The notes: generated from the sequence alone by a model not told the origin. Shown: positions 1-8,121, counted from the first letter of the stretch. The stretch is 43,340 nt of DNA from an uncultured Oscillospiraceae bacterium (GCA_900540295.1 UQFM01000007.1:1-43340); one strand, 5' to 3'. A program made the numbers and translations.

Positions 1-47
1 GAGATACTGATCGGTCTCGTGGGCTCGGAGATGTGTATAAGAGACAG
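1..47 (+). other. Nextera i7 sequencing adapter (not genomic)
   Basis: Bases 14-47 match the Nextera i7-side transposase adapter, ending in the 19-bp Tn5 mosaic end at 29-47. Bases 1-5 (GAGAT) match the end of the P7 oligo and 6-13 (ACTGATCG) sit where the 8-base i7 index belongs. From memory this matches index N727 in reverse complement. The apparent peptide start MCIRDR around base 31 is the well-known translation of this adapter. Genomic sequence begins at 48. Confidence 0.97.
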
Positions 48-231
48 GCATAAAGTTAATCGGCTCAATTTCAAGAATCCGAATATATCTCCCATCAGTC
101 GTTTCAATAATACCATGCTGGAGACTTTTAACCGGAATGAAGTCCTGAACGAACTCCAGCTTTTCCGGTTTTTTTGCCTTTTTTCTTTGCCGAGCTGCCT
201 TTTTTCTTTTTTCGGAGCTGCTTTGGGTCAT
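48..231 (-). CDS. VirB4-like conjugation ATPase, N-terminal fragment
   Basis: An open frame starts with ATG at 231 behind an AGAAGGGTGG-like ribosome site and runs 61 codons to the adapter at 47. The protein begins MTQSSSEKRKK and continues through a Lys/Arg-rich stretch to KSLQHGIIETTDGRYIRIL. That is the usual N-terminal layout of VirB4/TraE ATPases in Clostridia elements, where a basic tail precedes the first beta-strand domain. The position straight after prgI also fits. VirB4 proteins energise assembly of the type IV secretion channel at the inner face of the membrane. The ATPase motifs lie outside the window. The gene overlaps the end of prgI by 104 bases in another frame. Truncation is caused by the contig end, not by mutation. 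Confidence 0.72.
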
Positions 232-550
232 ATCTATATCCCACCCTTCTGTAATGTAATTTTCTCCTGCTTGCAAAATACCGAATGATGTGTCCTATAT
301 ACTGAAACAGCGAATCGCCGTCAATACCCATCATGGAAAGAACAGCAAGAGGTAAAAGTGTTAGCGTCATAACGACGATGCGAATCGTTCCGGACATGGG
401 AATCAACATCAATTCCGGATATCCCAAAATGACTAATAATATCCCTGTCTCTACTGCATTCCTCGGCTCCAGCATTCCGCCAAAAATCTTGCCGGAATCT
501 GTATAGTTCGCCGGTATAGCATAAATATTGCTGTACTCCTTTTCATCCAA
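128..550 (-). CDS. PrgI family (VirB3-like) conjugation membrane protein
   Basis: This 140-residue protein has two hydrophobic segments (about residues 35-50 and 57-75) after a short N-terminal region with the family-typical IYAIPANYTDSG, and a long basic tail (KKKKGSS onward). PrgI proteins are the Gram-positive counterparts of VirB3 and sit in the membrane with VirB4, usually encoded just ahead of it, as here. The start is TTG at 550 with AGGTGAG about six bases upstream; no better start is visible. The gene begins six bases after the stop of the CD1108-type gene, so translation is probably coupled. Its last 34 codons overlap virB4 in a different frame, and both proteins are Lys-rich in the shared part. 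Confidence 0.8.
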   Translation of the reverse strand: MDEKEYSNIYAIPANYTDSGKIFGGMLEPRNAVETGILLVILGYPELMLIPMSGTIRIVVMTLTLLPLAVLSMMGIDGDSLFQYIGHIIRYFASRRKLHYRRVGYRYDPKQLRKKKKGSSAKKKGKKTGKAGVRSGLHSG

Positions 551-556
551 AATTTC

Positions 557-2578
557 TCACCTGCCTATTCTGTAAATCGTAGCTGTTGTCTTGTATCTGC
601 CCAAACGCAGCGCTTCGTTATGATCCGGCACAAAAATATCCACACGGTGGATGTCATTTTCAATGCCGGAACCACCGCGATCCTCTACGGTATACATGGT
701 TCCGTTTATCATAATCTGCGTGCCAAACGGATAATAGCTTGACATTGCCACCATGCCGCGGGCCGCCTGTTTGCCGCTGGCGGTAATTCCGTCTGCATTA
801 CTGCCGCAGCATTTTGCACATGCACAGTAATGGGTGACATCCACTTCTAAAGTAGAAATGGGTGTTCCTGAAATCTCACCCAATACCGGTGCATCGTAAT
901 CTACAATGCTAAGACGCCGGTAGGAAAGGCTTCCTTCATAACTTGGCGTATTTAGAATAACGCCCTGTCCACCAGAAGAATGCACCCACATTCGTTCTCC
1001 GCTCTCCCCATACCCGGCAAAAATAAGGACATGTCCCCATCCGTCATCATCTGCTAAAAATCCCAAATCACCAGGCAAAAGCTCTGATGCAGAAATCCCA
1101 TAGGTATTTGGATATTGCCCGTTACAACCTGCACCAATTTCTACACCCACAGCAGTATTAAATACCCATGTACTGAAGCCTGAACAGTCCAGCCCATAAG
1201 GGCGTATCGTGCCTGTCGTAGAAGATCCTGCAGCTGTTACCAGTCTTGGCGTATTCCATTCATCGTTCCACCCGGGTGCTGACTTACCACCCCAGAAATA
1301 AGGAACCTTGCCCACAAGGGACAGCGCGGTGCTCAAGATATGCTTTCTTGTCGCACTACAGTTCTGCCGGTTCACAAAAGCAATCAGCTCGGCGTCCGTC
1401 AGGGGAACCGCCTGTCCGCCGCTCACAGAACCATACAACGTCCGTTTTAACGCATTCGCCATGTTCTGGATTACTTCGCCATAAGTAAGATTAAACTGAT
1501 CGTATTTTGCATTTAGGTCAATGCCAAACGCTTTGGCAACCACTGTATTATCAAATGGATGAATGGTACACTCCAGATATTTGATGATCTCTGTACCTGG
1601 GGTCAGTGTTTCCTGCCCGTTAGCCACATAATAGTTTGCCGTGGTTGTTCCCGTAATCTTCCCACCGGAATAAACGGGAATATCCACCGCCACCTCTTTA
1701 TAGGCATCCACCGTGACAGCCGTATCGCTGCTATGCGCCTCATCCGGAAGATAGTAGGTCTTTGATGCCGTATCATACCGATATTGGGGCGTACCGTTAA
1801 TCGTCCCGGTCTGCACCTTATTCGTAACTACGGTAAGTGTTATCGGCTTATATGTATAATAGGAAACAGGAATGATGATCTCTTTTTCCTTTTCTTCTGA
1901 TGTAACGGGGAACATCTCCCCGGCACAGCCTCTAAGCTTTGATACCATATCATCCTTGCCTGTATTTTGCTGTTGCATGGACGCTGAATAAGCTGCCAGT
2001 ATATAACAGACATCATATCCGGCGGAACTCTGTGCGTAATTGATAAGTGCATCCATCGAAAGATCATAATCATATCCACCGTTTGTAATCAGCTGATCCA
2101 CATGAGAAAGCGATTGGTTATATCCTTCATCTACCACACCAGACACGGCACCTGACATCTCCGTATAGGCTGACATCAGGGTTGCTCCTTCTGTCGGCTT
2201 TGTACCATCCAGTCCGAAAATACTGTTTGATACAATCGTCGGCAGGGAAACAATCATGGTAATCAGGAACAACAGAAACAGACAGATACATACCAGTATT
2301 TTAAAAAGAGTATGGCGCATTGCCCATGCCGCAGACAGGATAGCGCCCCATGGACCACCTGCGGCAGTGCCGGCAGCGATTTCTGCGGCGGCCTTTCCAC
2401 CCTCCACACTGGCCTTTACTGTAGCGGCGGCCGCATTAGCCGTAGCCTCCGCACCTTTTGCTGCCGTTTGCTTTGCTGCTTCCTGGCCTGCCTGCTTTGC
2501 CGCTTTTGCCATTTGCCCGGCTGCCTGTCCATAATTATCAGAGCCATCACCGATTTGCTGTTTTTCTGGCTCAGCCAT
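557..2578 (-). CDS. CD1108-type conjugative cell-wall hydrolase (NlpC/P60 + 3D domain)
   Basis: The protein has 673 residues from the ATG at 2578, chosen because AAGGAGG lies eight bases upstream; a GTG at 2587 lies inside that ribosome site. An Ala-rich N-terminal stretch (to about residue 75) and one membrane helix (about 91-115) are followed by an extracellular region. An NlpC/P60 domain covers about 410-557 and shows the catalytic Cys in LDCSGF (about 465), a His in WGHVLIF (about 516) and a second His in VHSSGG (about 533). The last 95 residues form a 3D domain with three conserved Asp (ADGITASG, EDRGG, RVDIF). Such proteins locally open peptidoglycan for the conjugation channel. The architecture matches CD1108-family mobile element proteins. 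The gene lies between virB6 and prgI. Confidence 0.85.
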   Translation of the reverse strand: MAEPEKQQIGDGSDNYGQAAGQMAKAAKQAGQEAAKQTAAKGAEATANAAAATVKASVEGGKAAAEIAAGTAAGGPWGAILSAAWAMRHTLFKILVCICLFLLFLITMIVSLPTIVSNSIFGLDGTKPTEGATLMSAYTEMSGAVSGVVDEGYNQSLSHVDQLITNGGYDYDLSMDALINYAQSSAGYDVCYILAAYSASMQQQNTGKDDMVSKLRGCAGEMFPVTSEEKEKEIIIPVSYYTYKPITLTVVTNKVQTGTINGTPQYRYDTASKTYYLPDEAHSSDTAVTVDAYKEVAVDIPVYSGGKITGTTTANYYVANGQETLTPGTEIIKYLECTIHPFDNTVVAKAFGIDLNAKYDQFNLTYGEVIQNMANALKRTLYGSVSGGQAVPLTDAELIAFVNRQNCSATRKHILSTALSLVGKVPYFWGGKSAPGWNDEWNTPRLVTAAGSSTTGTIRPYGLDCSGFSTWVFNTAVGVEIGAGCNGQYPNTYGISASELLPGDLGFLADDDGWGHVLIFAGYGESGERMWVHSSGGQGVILNTPSYEGSLSYRRLSIVDYDAPVLGEISGTPISTLEVDVTHYCACAKCCGSNADGITASGKQAARGMVAMSSYYPFGTQIMINGTMYTVEDRGGSGIENDIHRVDIFVPDHNEALRLGRYKTTATIYRIGR

Positions 2579-2686
2579 TGGGTCCACCTCCTTATATCAA
2601 GCTGCTGCAAAAGCAGCGTAATTTCAACATGAAATATGCAAAACAGCCGAACCAGCATCTCTCTGATTCGGCTGCCTGCACTTATT

Positions 2687-4777
2687 TTACCGTTTCCGCC
2701 TCGGCGGTTTCATCTCCCCATGGTTGCGGGGTTTTGGCTCTCCAAAGCGTGATGGCGTATTCTTATACCGAACAGTTTCCACAGAGACTGTCCGTACACT
2801 GTCACCGTCATAAACCGGTTTGCCATCCTGGTATACCGGCTTGCGTTCCACGGCGGCTTCGCCGCGAATCGCATACCACTGGCCTCCGCGGGCATCTTCA
2901 AACACCTGATAATCCCCACGGGGAGCCGCATACTGGGATGTATCGTAGAACATGGTTCCGGATCCATTTTCATGGCGGACCTCAAAATGACCATCCTTAC
3001 GCCCGGATCCATCCACAGAGGATACCTGCTGTTCATATCCCGGCATAAACTGCTGGAACTGCGCCTGGTTATAGGCAAAAGCTGCCTCGCCCTGCTCAAA
3101 GGCAGGTGTTTCTGCGTGCTGCTGCATCGCATACCAGTCTACACCGTTTGCCGACTGCATAATCGTATGCGGCGCATCCGGCTCATCATAGTAGGCACTG
3201 TTGTACCACATGGTATTGCCAGACTCGGAGCTTGCCTCGATCACGCCATCGCCAACCGTCCTGAGGGTTGTTCCCTCGGAAGCATCGGGGAAAGCCGCCG
3301 CAACCGGCGCCGCTTCTGACGGGCTTCCCATAAATGCCGGCGCATCATAAAATGCACCTGCCCCGGCTCCGCTTGCCATCTGGTACCACTGGCTTCCATC
3401 AGAAGCTGTAACCACGGAATGTGGTGCATCTGGTTTCTCAAACTGTGATGCGTTATACATTTCAAGCGCTGTGCTCTTTCCATCTGCACCAATTGAAGTT
3501 GTACTGATCTGACCTCCTGTAATCTGGGTGTCTTTCAGTTGGTGGCCCTGCAGCTGGGGCATATAGCCCGCAAGGCTGCGGTCTGCAATGTCCCCGGCAA
3601 TTGTCCCGGAAACACCAGGATTTCTTGAAGCTACAGAAGAAATGGAGTCTCCTGTAAGAGTAGCGCCATTACGTGCCGCCATGCCGCCAAAGGCACGACC
3701 GACAAAACCGATGCTGCCACCGACACCCATACGGCTTCCGCCATCCACAACTGCGTCACGGACAAAAGAATTTGGCTTGAAGCGTGATGCGAACCCGGAA
3801 GCAAATCCGCTTGCGGCTGCACCCGTTCCGGTTGCAGTGCTTGCACTATGGAACATACTGCCTGCATTTTTCACACCGCCTCCCACGCCGCTGATCACCC
3901 GCGCTGCCATCAAAAGCTCCATACCCATGCTGGAACCGGTCTGGGCAACATTCAGCCCCATGGCCGCCAGGTAGCTGTCAAACTTCTGCGCCGTCTTCAA
4001 AAATGCCAGCGCACAGAACAGCCAGAGAAAAATACTGCCCTGACCTGTGGAGAGCGCACCGCCATTTCCGATATACTGTCCCATGGAGCTGTTAAAGCCC
4101 CTGAGGAACCATACATTCATCACCAGCAACAAAAGCTGTGAGCCCACCATACGACACCAGCTTTTGAAAACCGGCGCCGTTGTTTTGGAAGCACCCATAG
4201 AAAAAGCCAGAGGGGAGGTGTAACAGAGTACGCCAACCACAATATAGCGTTCAACGGTTTCCAGTAACAGCTTAAAATAATTCCACCCAAGGGCAATCTC
4301 TAAAATGATGAGAAGCAGCAGCCCTACCACCGATACGATAGCTACAATCGTGGTCAAACCATTGGACAGCGCCTGTTCCACACCTGCAAAGGTAAAATCC
4401 TCTGCCGACATGGTAATCTCCATCAAAGCCGTATATGGCGCACGGGCGATATCCAGCACAATCATGAAAATCGGCTTTGCATAGCCAATCAATAAAGCAA
4501 AGATTGAACCTCTTGCCAAAAGCACCCACGGATTTTCTGCCTCTGTGATTGGTCCTCCAAAGACACGGAAAAGCTGCCATACCGTTACAAGGAACAGAAT
4601 CGCCCATGCTGTGTACTGCATGACCGTAAATGCCTTAGACACGAATGGAAAGTATTCTTCCATCGCTGTCATATCCGTTCCCAAAGCTTGAAGGAACAAA
4701 CCAGATACCGCATCCATCATCTGTGAAACAATGCTACTGATCCACGTCACGATTCCTTCAAAAATCCAATCAAGCAT
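2687..4777 (-). CDS. VirB6/TrbL-like conjugation channel protein (CD1112 type)
   Basis: This 696-residue membrane protein starts with ATG at 4777 behind GGAGGAGGTG. Hydrophobic helices lie at about 50-70, 86-108, 141-165, 176-195, 210-226 and 247-262, the polytopic core typical of VirB6/TrbL channel subunits. A Gly/Ala/Ser-rich linker (about 295-400) leads to a soluble C-terminal part. That part contains three copies of a 30-residue unit at 438-467, 522-551 and 608-637. Each opens with a YN/YD pair and ends in a WYxM/I motif, with 84 and 86 residues between equivalent positions. The tail is rich in Pro and Arg. The protein would form part of the inner-membrane pore. The gene follows the pilin-like gene at 4815. 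Confidence 0.8.
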   Translation of the reverse strand: MLDWIFEGIVTWISSIVSQMMDAVSGLFLQALGTDMTAMEEYFPFVSKAFTVMQYTAWAILFLVTVWQLFRVFGGPITEAENPWVLLARGSIFALLIGYAKPIFMIVLDIARAPYTALMEITMSAEDFTFAGVEQALSNGLTTIVAIVSVVGLLLLIILEIALGWNYFKLLLETVERYIVVGVLCYTSPLAFSMGASKTTAPVFKSWCRMVGSQLLLLVMNVWFLRGFNSSMGQYIGNGGALSTGQGSIFLWLFCALAFLKTAQKFDSYLAAMGLNVAQTGSSMGMELLMAARVISGVGGGVKNAGSMFHSASTATGTGAAASGFASGFASRFKPNSFVRDAVVDGGSRMGVGGSIGFVGRAFGGMAARNGATLTGDSISSVASRNPGVSGTIAGDIADRSLAGYMPQLQGHQLKDTQITGGQISTTSIGADGKSTALEMYNASQFEKPDAPHSVVTASDGSQWYQMASGAGAGAFYDAPAFMGSPSEAAPVAAAFPDASEGTTLRTVGDGVIEASSESGNTMWYNSAYYDEPDAPHTIMQSANGVDWYAMQQHAETPAFEQGEAAFAYNQAQFQQFMPGYEQQVSSVDGSGRKDGHFEVRHENGSGTMFYDTSQYAAPRGDYQVFEDARGGQWYAIRGEAAVERKPVYQDGKPVYDGDSVRTVSVETVRYKNTPSRFGEPKPRNHGEMKPPRRKR

Positions 4778-4814
4778 CTATTATCACCTCCTCCATCTGC
4801 TTTCTCTTTTTTGG

Positions 4815-5174
4815 TTATCCTGTGTAATTGCCGCCGGCAATGAGGGGTTGCAGATAAGCAACAACAAAACCCAGGGAATTGAGGACAATCCACGTCACTA
4901 CAATTCGTTTGAGCCAGCTCGTTGCCTCATCGACTGCACGCTGGTTTCTGGAAATCATCCTGACAATCAGCGCAATGGCCGCCGCCGTTACCGCCACAAT
5001 GGTGCTGATTCCCACCAGCTGGCCGTACACATCCTTCATGATCGTCGAAAAGCGGTTCCAGATTGTGTCCGCCATGACAGGCTGCAGCGAAATCAGCATT
5101 GCAGACGCCATACCAACCAGTGACCAGTAGGCGGTCTTCATGCGCCCTCCGCCTCTTTTGATTTGTTTAACCAT
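4815..5174 (-). CDS. Pilin-like (VirB2/TrbC-type) small membrane protein
   Basis: This protein has 119 residues. It starts at ATG 5174 with AAGGAGG eight bases upstream; a second ATG at 5141 also has a GGAGG-like site and would give a conventional signal peptide. A hydrophobic N-terminal segment ends at AxA-like PVMADTI (about residue 36). Two more helices follow, at about 54-72 and 88-108, joined by a basic loop (RMISRNQRAVDEATSWLKR). A cleavable leader plus two helices and a short charged loop is the layout of VirB2/TrbC pilins. The position just before virB6 agrees. The family assignment rests on layout and context, not on a diagnostic motif. Confidence 0.6.
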   Translation of the reverse strand: MVKQIKRGGGRMKTAYWSLVGMASAMLISLQPVMADTIWNRFSTIMKDVYGQLVGISTIVAVTAAAIALIVRMISRNQRAVDEATSWLKRIVVTWIVLNSLGFVVAYLQPLIAGGNYTG

Positions 5175-5206
5175 GCCGAGTACCTCCTTCTTTGATTTTA
5201 GGCAAT

Positions 5207-5250
5207 AAAAAATGCCGCTTCTAAAAGCATTTCAGCTTCAGAAACGGCAT
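5207..5250 (-). terminator. Rho-independent terminator inside the conjugation operon
   Basis: On the minus strand ATGCCG (5245-5250) pairs with CGGCAT (5212-5217), extended by a TTCT/AGAA pair, and is followed by six T (5207-5212). It lies between the gene ending at 5362 and the pilin-like gene, so it separates the regulator genes from the transfer genes or attenuates read-through between them. Confidence 0.7.
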
Positions 5251-5361
5251 CTTTGTTTGCCCAATCCCAGTTTGGGATGATACAAGTATAGCACGGCTTT
5301 ATTCCCCTGTCATCGGCGGAACATATGCCATTTTTGTGCCAATTTGTTTACCCTGAAATTG

Positions 5362-5994
5362 TCATTCCAAATGTTCAAAGAGCGTCAGCAGCTCCAGCCA
5401 TACATCCACATCTTCACTGGGCGCCGACCACAGACGAATGGAAAGAATAGAAATTGCCTGCTCACGAAGCCTGTAATAATGCCTCTGTGACAGGTCCAAT
5501 CGGAACAGTATCTCCTCCAACTTCAGCTTTTCCGGCGCCAGATAGGCCGTATAGATCAGCTGATACAGCTTCTCACCCCGTGTCGGCTCCTTGCGGAGAA
5601 CCGCCATTGCCTCGTTAAACCGATCCAGCAACAGTCTCGACCTTGCCGCAGCTTCCAGACGGCTCTCCATCCTTTTATTCCCAATGGCCATCTCCAGATC
5701 CAGCCTGTCCACCATTCGGTCAAAGTTCTCAAACGGAGTCTCCAGTTCCTGCAAAATCTCCTCCGGGTAACAGCTGAACACCCAAACCATCTTCCGGTAA
5801 TTCTTGAGAAGCATCTGGGTATTGTGATAAGCATTCCGCTTTTTCTCCTTCTGGGCAGCACGCACCTTTTCATCATCAATTTTTTGATCTCCAAGAATCC
5901 CTCGCTTTGTAAGAAGGGAAATAAATGCGTCTGACTGCGCCAATATCCTGTTTTCCTGCTGTTCATACAGCTTTTTTTCATCCTGCTTGCTCAT
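5362..5994 (-). CDS. Putative regulator with ArpU/RinA-like C-terminal HTH
   Basis: This 210-residue, charged, largely helical protein starts at ATG 5994 with AAGGAG upstream, inside the last codons of the preceding gene (17-base overlap), so the two are translationally coupled. The C-terminal part reads LEEILFRLDLSQRHYYRLREQAI. It resembles the sigma-region-4-type helix-turn-helix of phage late regulators (ArpU, RinA and DUF1492-like proteins), in which a YYRxR motif sits on the recognition helix. The middle has a helical stretch with FENFDRMVDRLDLEMA. A role as transcription regulator of the element is inferred. I do not recognise a named family with certainty. Confidence 0.45.
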   Translation of the reverse strand: MSKQDEKKLYEQQENRILAQSDAFISLLTKRGILGDQKIDDEKVRAAQKEKKRNAYHNTQMLLKNYRKMVWVFSCYPEEILQELETPFENFDRMVDRLDLEMAIGNKRMESRLEAAARSRLLLDRFNEAMAVLRKEPTRGEKLYQLIYTAYLAPEKLKLEEILFRLDLSQRHYYRLREQAISILSIRLWSAPSEDVDVWLELLTLFEHLE

Positions 5995-7051
5995 ATGTAA
6001 AACACTCCTTTGCTATTTTTGTGATATCCACCGGCTCACATGGCCCGCGGATTTTACTCGTTTCAATCACTGCCTGTGTCATATAACCTTTACCTTGGCA
6101 GTCATATCCACAATTCTTACAATTCCTACACGGAGAAAGATACGCGCGTATTATAGGGTCTGAAAATGCAACGCGATTTTCAGCATCCTGTATGGCTGCA
6201 TCTGACAGGTTACTTCCAGTCAGTCTGCGGCTATACCATGTGATGAGCTTATTCATATGCTCATGGTCTGAACCTGACTTCTGCGTATTTGCACCACAAA
6301 TGCGTATTTTGCCAAGAATACACATAACTTCCTCCTGGCTTGGAACTGAAACCTCTGATCCTGCCGGATACAGTTTATTAAAAATGAGACAGCCATAAGA
6401 GCCTGGAAGGCGGTATAGGGCAAAGACATCCCCATGCTTTTTCATAAACCTCCATACCTTTGTCTTTTCCCAGCCCCAGCGCTGTCCCAAGGTTTCCAAT
6501 GTGAGTAAAGCCCCGTACTTCCCATACTGGACAGTTGGAGCCATAAAAGAAAACGCATTGTTCGGGTCTTCCCATACGGAATGGCACCAGAGATCCATCC
6601 ATGCGTCCGATTCCTCAAAGATATATCGCTTCTCCGCAAGACGTTCTGTGATATTACGCGGAAGGCATAGAAAACCATAGCCTTCTGTGGCATAAACAGC
6701 GCCCTGCATACATTCCTCTCCGGAACATTTCACTACCCAATCTGTAATTTGATATGTCAGTTTTTTCGTTTTAGAGTCAAGCGTATACTGCACATAACCT
6801 AGGTCAGCCAGCGTCTGAAGCACTTCCAGAGCCTTCTGACGGCTTTTTAAGCCGAGGACGCTCTTTAACCCTACGACACCTCCTGACCACATTCCGGGGC
6901 TTACAGCGTTTATATGCCCACAGTAGAGGGCTTGTCCCTTGCGGAATGCCGCACGGGATGCCAGACGCGCCCATGCGCCCATTACCCCCTTGCCCTCAGG
7001 CAGACGATTTCTGGGCAGCTTTACCCACTGATATTTCATCAGACACTTCAC
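5978..7051 (-). CDS. Mobile-element protein with winged-helix-like N-terminus and Cys cluster
   Basis: This protein has 357 residues from a GTG at 7051, chosen because AGGAGG sits eight bases upstream; a GTG at 7060 overlaps that site. Residues 1-110 look like a DnaD/replication-initiator type winged helix, with SRQKALEVLQTLADLGYVQY resembling helix-turn-helix plus wing. The middle repeats this feel (LLTLETLGQRWGWEKTKVWRF). Near the C-terminus CRNCKNCGYDC offers four Cys that could bind a metal. Genes of this kind occur in Clostridia conjugative elements ahead of the transfer genes. A role in replication or regulation of the element is inferred only. Confidence 0.45.
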   Translation of the reverse strand: MKCLMKYQWVKLPRNRLPEGKGVMGAWARLASRAAFRKGQALYCGHINAVSPGMWSGGVVGLKSVLGLKSRQKALEVLQTLADLGYVQYTLDSKTKKLTYQITDWVVKCSGEECMQGAVYATEGYGFLCLPRNITERLAEKRYIFEESDAWMDLWCHSVWEDPNNAFSFMAPTVQYGKYGALLTLETLGQRWGWEKTKVWRFMKKHGDVFALYRLPGSYGCLIFNKLYPAGSEVSVPSQEEVMCILGKIRICGANTQKSGSDHEHMNKLITWYSRRLTGSNLSDAAIQDAENRVAFSDPIIRAYLSPCRNCKNCGYDCQGKGYMTQAVIETSKIRGPCEPVDITKIAKECFTYEQAG

Positions 7052-7082
7052 TCGGAACACCTCCTCTTTTGAAAATGGGCAT

Positions 7083-7117
7083 AAAAAAAGGGCGGCTCCT
7101 GTAAATAGAAACCGCCC
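7083..7117 (-). terminator. Rho-independent terminator
   Basis: On the minus strand a short GC-rich stem GGGCGG/CCGCCC (7112-7117 with 7090-7095) is followed by seven T (7083-7089). It lies between the DUF5348 gene and the gene starting at 7051, so it probably limits read-through from the first two genes of the element. Confidence 0.6.
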
Positions 7118-7132
7118 GGCGATAAGTTACTA

Positions 7133-7618
7133 TTAAATTCTTACAATCAGACCTTCAAGATTGTCCGTCTTGATCCCAGTCAGATACCAACCGTCTCCCA
7201 TTTCAATTCTGGTCGGTACCCAATCTCCATTGATAAGAATATCCAGACACTCTCCGCAGTGGAGACCTCCGTAATAATTCTCCAGATCAAATCGGATATC
7301 CATTCGCCCAGTCTGGGCATCTAATGTTAATGCTCCTTGTCTCATATCATTATCCTCACTTTTCATGTTTTCATCCATCTCGGATGTATCCTCTTTGCGT
7401 CGCAATATCCTGAGATACTCTTCAAAAATATCTCGCCGTATTAAGACCCGCTTTCCAATCTTATACACCGCACCTGCTTCATGGGCCAACCTTGTAAAGA
7501 CTTTCAGACCCAGTCCGTAATAATCAGCGCCCTCATAATAGGTGACAAATTCATGCTGTATCATCTTCGCATCTTCATCGTCCAACATATCCGAAAACAT
7601 CCATAGATTCCCGCTCAT
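7133..7618 (-). CDS. DUF6462-like/DUF5348 fusion protein
   Basis: This protein has 161 residues, starting at ATG 7618 with AGGAGG seven bases upstream and overlapping the previous gene by four bases. Residues 20-75 resemble the adjacent 90-residue protein: a helical start, then RLAHEAGAVYKIGKRVLIRRDIF in the same frame as LAGKAGAIYRMDGTVLINRDIF next door. This is an excisionase-like MerR-type fold in other DUF6462 proteins. Residues 93-161 match DUF5348, with GRMDIRFDLENYYGGLHCGE and a C-terminal LEGLIVRI. Both parts are common small-protein families of Firmicutes mobile elements with unknown function. A DNA-binding role for the first half is inferred. Confidence 0.65.
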   Translation of the reverse strand: MSGNLWMFSDMLDDEDAKMIQHEFVTYYEGADYYGLGLKVFTRLAHEAGAVYKIGKRVLIRRDIFEEYLRILRRKEDTSEMDENMKSEDNDMRQGALTLDAQTGRMDIRFDLENYYGGLHCGECLDILINGDWVPTRIEMGDGWYLTGIKTDNLEGLIVRI

Positions 7619-7887
7619 TCTTTATCCTCCTGTGAAGCCAAGGTACTCGGCTCATGAAACTGTTCCAGATATTCATCAAAAATATCCCGGTTAATCAGAA
7701 CAGTTCCATCCATTCGATATATGGCTCCTGCTTTACCAGCGAGCTCCAACAGTTTCTTGTGCGTAATGCTATAGACGATTTCTGCATCCTTATACCGGAG
7801 GAACTGCCTGCGCAGTCTCTTTGCACTTTCTCGCACATCATTTCGTTTTTTCAAATCATAATAGGCTTTCGTCCTGTCACTAATCAT
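7615..7887 (-). CDS. DUF6462 family small mobile-element protein
   Basis: This 90-residue protein starts at ATG 7887 behind GGAGG. The sequence TKAYYDLKKRNDVRESAKRL followed by LAGKAGAIYRMDGTVLINRD is typical of DUF6462 proteins, small excisionase-like helix-turn-helix candidates found near the ends of Clostridia conjugative elements. It is the first gene of the element counted from the lysS side and overlaps the next by four bases. A DNA-binding or excisionase role is inferred from fold resemblance and location. Confidence 0.65.
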   Translation of the reverse strand: MISDRTKAYYDLKKRNDVRESAKRLRRQFLRYKDAEIVYSITHKKLLELAGKAGAIYRMDGTVLINRDIFDEYLEQFHEPSTLASQEDKE

Positions 7888-7938
7888 AAATTAAATCCTC
7901 CATTCAATTTGTTGTTCGACAGAGAGTTGCACCAAACG

Positions 7939-7982
7939 AAAAAAAGAGAACACCTTTGAAATTTCTTTCAAAAAGTGTTCTC
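7939..7982 (-). terminator. Rho-independent terminator between lysS and the element
   Basis: GAGAACAC (7946-7953) pairs with GTGTTCTC (7975-7982), with an inner TTTGAAA/TTTCAAA pairing, and seven T follow on the minus strand (7939-7945). It shields the first gene of the element from lysS transcription. Confidence 0.8.
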
Positions 7983-8043
7983 TCAGCGATACGTGCTGTA
8001 TTGCGTTTCAGCCGCCAACTATTCATTCTGCGTCGTAATTCTT

Positions 8044-8081
8044 CGTATTGATACGAAAAATTGTTGTCAATTTGTTGTCAA
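8044..8081. repeat. Direct-repeat pair and small palindrome near the element edge
   Basis: TTGTTGTCAA occurs twice at 8061-8070 and 8072-8081 (11-base period), preceded by the palindrome CGTATTGATACG at 8044-8055. Short direct repeats of this kind flank the ends of elements moved by tyrosine recombinases, where they act as arm-type integrase or excisionase sites. The location between the lysS stop and the first element gene fits. Function is inferred. The rest of 7888-8121 holds a terminator (7939-7982) and no gene. Confidence 0.45.
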
Positions 8082-8121
8082 CTCGGATTTGAGGAGCCGG
8101 AAACCCTTGATTTTACTGGGT

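Larger units (their letters stand above)
48..8110 (-). mobile_element. Partial integrative conjugative element (one end)
   Basis: Nine consecutive minus-strand genes belong to a Clostridia-type conjugative element: paired DUF6462-like proteins, two regulator-like proteins, pilin-like protein, VirB6/TrbL, CD1108-type hydrolase, PrgI and VirB4. The contig end cuts the element inside virB4. The other edge is inferred to lie between 7983 and 8121, next to the lysS stop codon, because gene content changes there and a pair of TTGTTGTCAA direct repeats (8061-8070, 8072-8081) resembles integrase arm sites. No integrase, relaxase or coupling protein is visible, so they must lie beyond the left end. 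The exact attachment site cannot be fixed from one junction. Confidence 0.75.

Noticed and set aside
19..288. 89-residue plus-strand open frame
   Set aside because: It begins inside the Nextera adapter (MCIRDR artefact) and runs antisense to prgI and virB4.
2458..3048. 196-residue plus-strand frame opposite the CD1108-type and VirB6-like genes
   Set aside because: It runs across two well-supported genes and their ribosome sites in antisense, and has no ribosome site or family resemblance.
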